Positions 62,611 to 64,000 of a stretch of DNA of 64,000 bases are shown here, piece after piece. Position 1 is the first letter of the stretch. The number at the start of each line of letters is the position of its first letter. The translations under genes and the position numbers were made by a program. The notes beneath the pieces were generated by a model. That model did no database searches. It was not told the origin of the DNA and was given only the letters and a program-made list of their open reading frames with translations. Source of the stretch: JAUILH01 sp964230215 (GTDB taxonomy: Bacteria; Bacteroidota; Bacteroidia; Flavobacteriales_D; JAUILH01); the NCBI GenBank assembly GCA_964230215.1, contig CAXRGQ010000016.1, positions 496,001 to 560,000 on the forward strand, read 5' to 3'.

Positions 62611-63513
62611 CTACTTGAGTTTAGATTTTATTGTCCGAGCTAACTTATGATAGAAGGGACTATTATCTTGCTTTAAAAGTACATAGAATGCGTCAGATGC
62701 ACCGAATTTTTTATAAAAACTTGCCACGCTCTTCACATTGGACCCACCGAAATCTAATGTGTTGAATGTACCATGATTAGATCTAATAACGTGGTCAACC
62801 AAGGCGTAACTTGCTCCTAAATCCTTTCCTCGATCACTTACATAAGACTTTAAATAGGTAATTGTGTTTTGGTGTTTCAGAATAAACAAACTACCGAGAT
62901 AATCCTCGTTATTATAGACATCAACACATTCACCAGCATTGCGATTTAAGGCTTCCTTCATAAGCGTTTGCAAGGTTGTATACTCTTGATCTTTTAGTGC
63001 AGATACTTTTTTACCAGCACTTGCTCTAAACCCATCAACCAAACGACTTACATTTAGACTGGTCTTAAATACAAGATTTGACGTCTTTTTTAGTATGCGC
63101 TTTGCGTTTTTTGAATAATTAGCTCGAATATCTTCATAAGGTAAACTGATATCTAGCTTTTGATACACAGCTGAAATACCATCCTTCAATTCATCATTAG
63201 TTTCGCTTGCAATATCAATTCTAGGATAGTGACTTTTTAAATATGTCCATATCACCGGCATCTTAGATTTGTCTCCTATCACATTTAGCCTTCTAATGAA
63301 AAATGGCAGATAAACATGATCTATTCCTCCCTTCGAATTAACCGGTAGCGGCATGGCAGCGCTGTAATCATCGAATTCAAGAACTTGCCAATTGGGAGCA
63401 CAGATATCCAAATACCACTCTTCATCAAACACTAATGTGTCTTCTGATTTATTCAACAAATCTTGCCATTTATTCCGATCTATATTCTTATGAATCTGAA
63501 TGCTCTCGCTCAT
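62611..63513 (-). CDS. FemAB/GNAT-like acyl- or aminoacyltransferase
   Basis: The 300-residue protein has a GNAT-fold pattern like FemAB-type transferases: FDEEWYLDICAPNW near the start, a middle SKNAKRILKKTSN motif, and a C-terminal GNAT half (GSLFILKHQNTITYLKSYVSDRGKDLGASYALVD reads as two motifs; TLDFGGSNVKSVASFYKKFGA). The last motif is typical of FemAB-like proteins linked with polysaccharide clusters. Its start lies inside the end of the deacetylase gene (26-base overlap), which supports a shared role in modifying an envelope polysaccharide. The substrate is unknown. Confidence 0.75.
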   Translation of the reverse strand: MSESIQIHKNIDRNKWQDLLNKSEDTLVFDEEWYLDICAPNWQVLEFDDYSAAMPLPVNSKGGIDHVYLPFFIRRLNVIGDKSKMPVIWTYLKSHYPRIDIASETNDELKDGISAVYQKLDISLPYEDIRANYSKNAKRILKKTSNLVFKTSLNVSRLVDGFRASAGKKVSALKDQEYTTLQTLMKEALNRNAGECVDVYNNEDYLGSLFILKHQNTITYLKSYVSDRGKDLGASYALVDHVIRSNHGTFNTLDFGGSNVKSVASFYKKFGASDAFYVLLKQDNSPFYHKLARTIKSKLK

Positions 63514-64000
63514 ATAAATCGTTAAAGGTTAAAAACTCGTTACTATCCTTATGCTTATTGATGAATTGTTCTAGCTTCTTTAATGAATACAGAGTACATG
63601 CTTTTGGATGTCCAATTACCACAAAATTATCTTCACCTTTTGCCGCCTGTCGTTTTAATTGACTGCTTAGTTTTTTAGCAAAGTATCCATCCATACTAAC
63701 CGGTACACGACTTGGTTTGCTTAGATATTGCCATTTACTACCACCTGATGATATGGGCATGCCATCACCGATGGGCTTGTGGCGTGACGGAAGAACACGT
63801 CCCCATCCAAATAACTGCCAAAAGAATAATGGATAAAACTTGGCAGAAGCTATTGGTAGCTCAACAAATTCGCCCTCATCATCCTCTACCTCTATTTTTT
63901 TACTAAAATTATAACGTGATTTTGATGGTGCGTTTCTAAAATCGTAGTAATACACTTCATTCGACTTATAACCACCCTGAAAAACCGTTGTATCGTATTT
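63488..64000 (-). CDS. Polysaccharide deacetylase-like protein, C-terminal part
   Basis: The gene runs off the window: the frame stays open from the stop at 63488 to base 64000, and the GTG at 63955 is internal. Upstream codons read KYDTTVFQGGYKSNE-VYYYDFRN. The tail VVIGHPKACTLYSLKKLEQFI and the FVELPIA segment match the end of polysaccharide deacetylases of the NodB fold, where a His of IGH is often near the active site. The catalytic Asp and the first His motif lie outside the window. It would remove acetyl groups from a cell-wall or exported glycan. It overlaps the FemAB-like gene by 26 bases. Confidence 0.7.
   Translation of the reverse strand, partial: KYDTTVFQGGYKSNEVYYYDFRNAPSKSRYNFSKKIEVEDDEGEFVELPIASAKFYPLFFWQLFGWGRVLPSRHKPIGDGMPISSGGSKWQYLSKPSRVPVSMDGYFAKKLSSQLKRQAAKGEDNFVVIGHPKACTLYSLKKLEQFINKHKDSNEFLTFNDLYEREHSDS

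Overview
The window is AT-rich chromosomal DNA of a member of the Bacteroidota, most likely a marine or aquatic Flavobacteriales-type bacterium (family not resolved). Grounds: proteins with type IX secretion (T9SS) sorting domains of type A and type B, a PorP/SprF partner, SpoIIE phosphatases with the 'ITDSINYAKRIQ' linker, a DUF3822-rsmD-coaD operon, a CusA-type pump fused to its outer-membrane channel, few Shine-Dalgarno sequences, and the Bacteroidota promoter pattern (TTTG-N19-TAnnTTTG) in front of the tmRNA gene.

Bases 1-18460 are a surface and signalling region. They hold the end of a T9SS cargo protein, a SiaC-like phosphoprotein, and a tight five-gene operon (1668-16533): a 2583-residue HYR adhesin with a type B sorting domain, a PorP/SprF protein, a PD40/OmpA envelope protein, an unknown secreted protein and a propeller-SpoIIE sensor phosphatase. 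A small membrane protein and two paralogous beta-barrel proteins follow. Bases 18483-19404 hold the tmRNA gene (ssrA, tag GNNDYAMAA) with a GIY-YIG nuclease element and a long inverted repeat against its 3' end.

Bases 19649-26710 (+): fatty acid desaturase, NYN-LOTUS protein, MlaD-like membrane protein, glycosyltransferase, HAD phosphatase, and a TPR-SpoIIE phosphatase with an in-frame palindromic insertion. Bases 26734-34039 (-): an unknown protein, a DinB-like protein, a Crp/Fnr regulator, and a metal efflux operon (His-rich small protein, RND-TolC fusion, adaptor). Bases 34248-40906: a MORN-repeat protein, RDD protein, DsbD-like thiol:disulfide interchange protein, tilS and pabB, with two copies of the same terminator hairpin around the RDD gene.

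Bases 41029-46419: an ECF sigma factor with a TonB-domain membrane partner, a large unknown secreted protein and a RecD-like helicase. Bases 46527-58228: mostly housekeeping genes: an unknown coiled-coil membrane protein, DUF3822-rsmD-coaD, a thioredoxin-fold protein without its CXXC, Nudix/pyrE divergent pair, SRPBCC protein, birA, rsfS-ftsH-cdsA, an orphan KilA-N protein, and psd. Bases 58301-64000: a Lys/Cys-rich small exported protein, an MFS transporter, and on the minus strand a HAD nucleotidase, a membrane protein, upp, an SDR reductase, a FemAB-like protein and the C-terminal part of a polysaccharide deacetylase that runs off the window.

The only stretch above 300 bases without a protein gene (18459-19152) holds the tmRNA and the inverted repeat. 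I saw no tRNA, rRNA, CRISPR array, transposase or replication origin.
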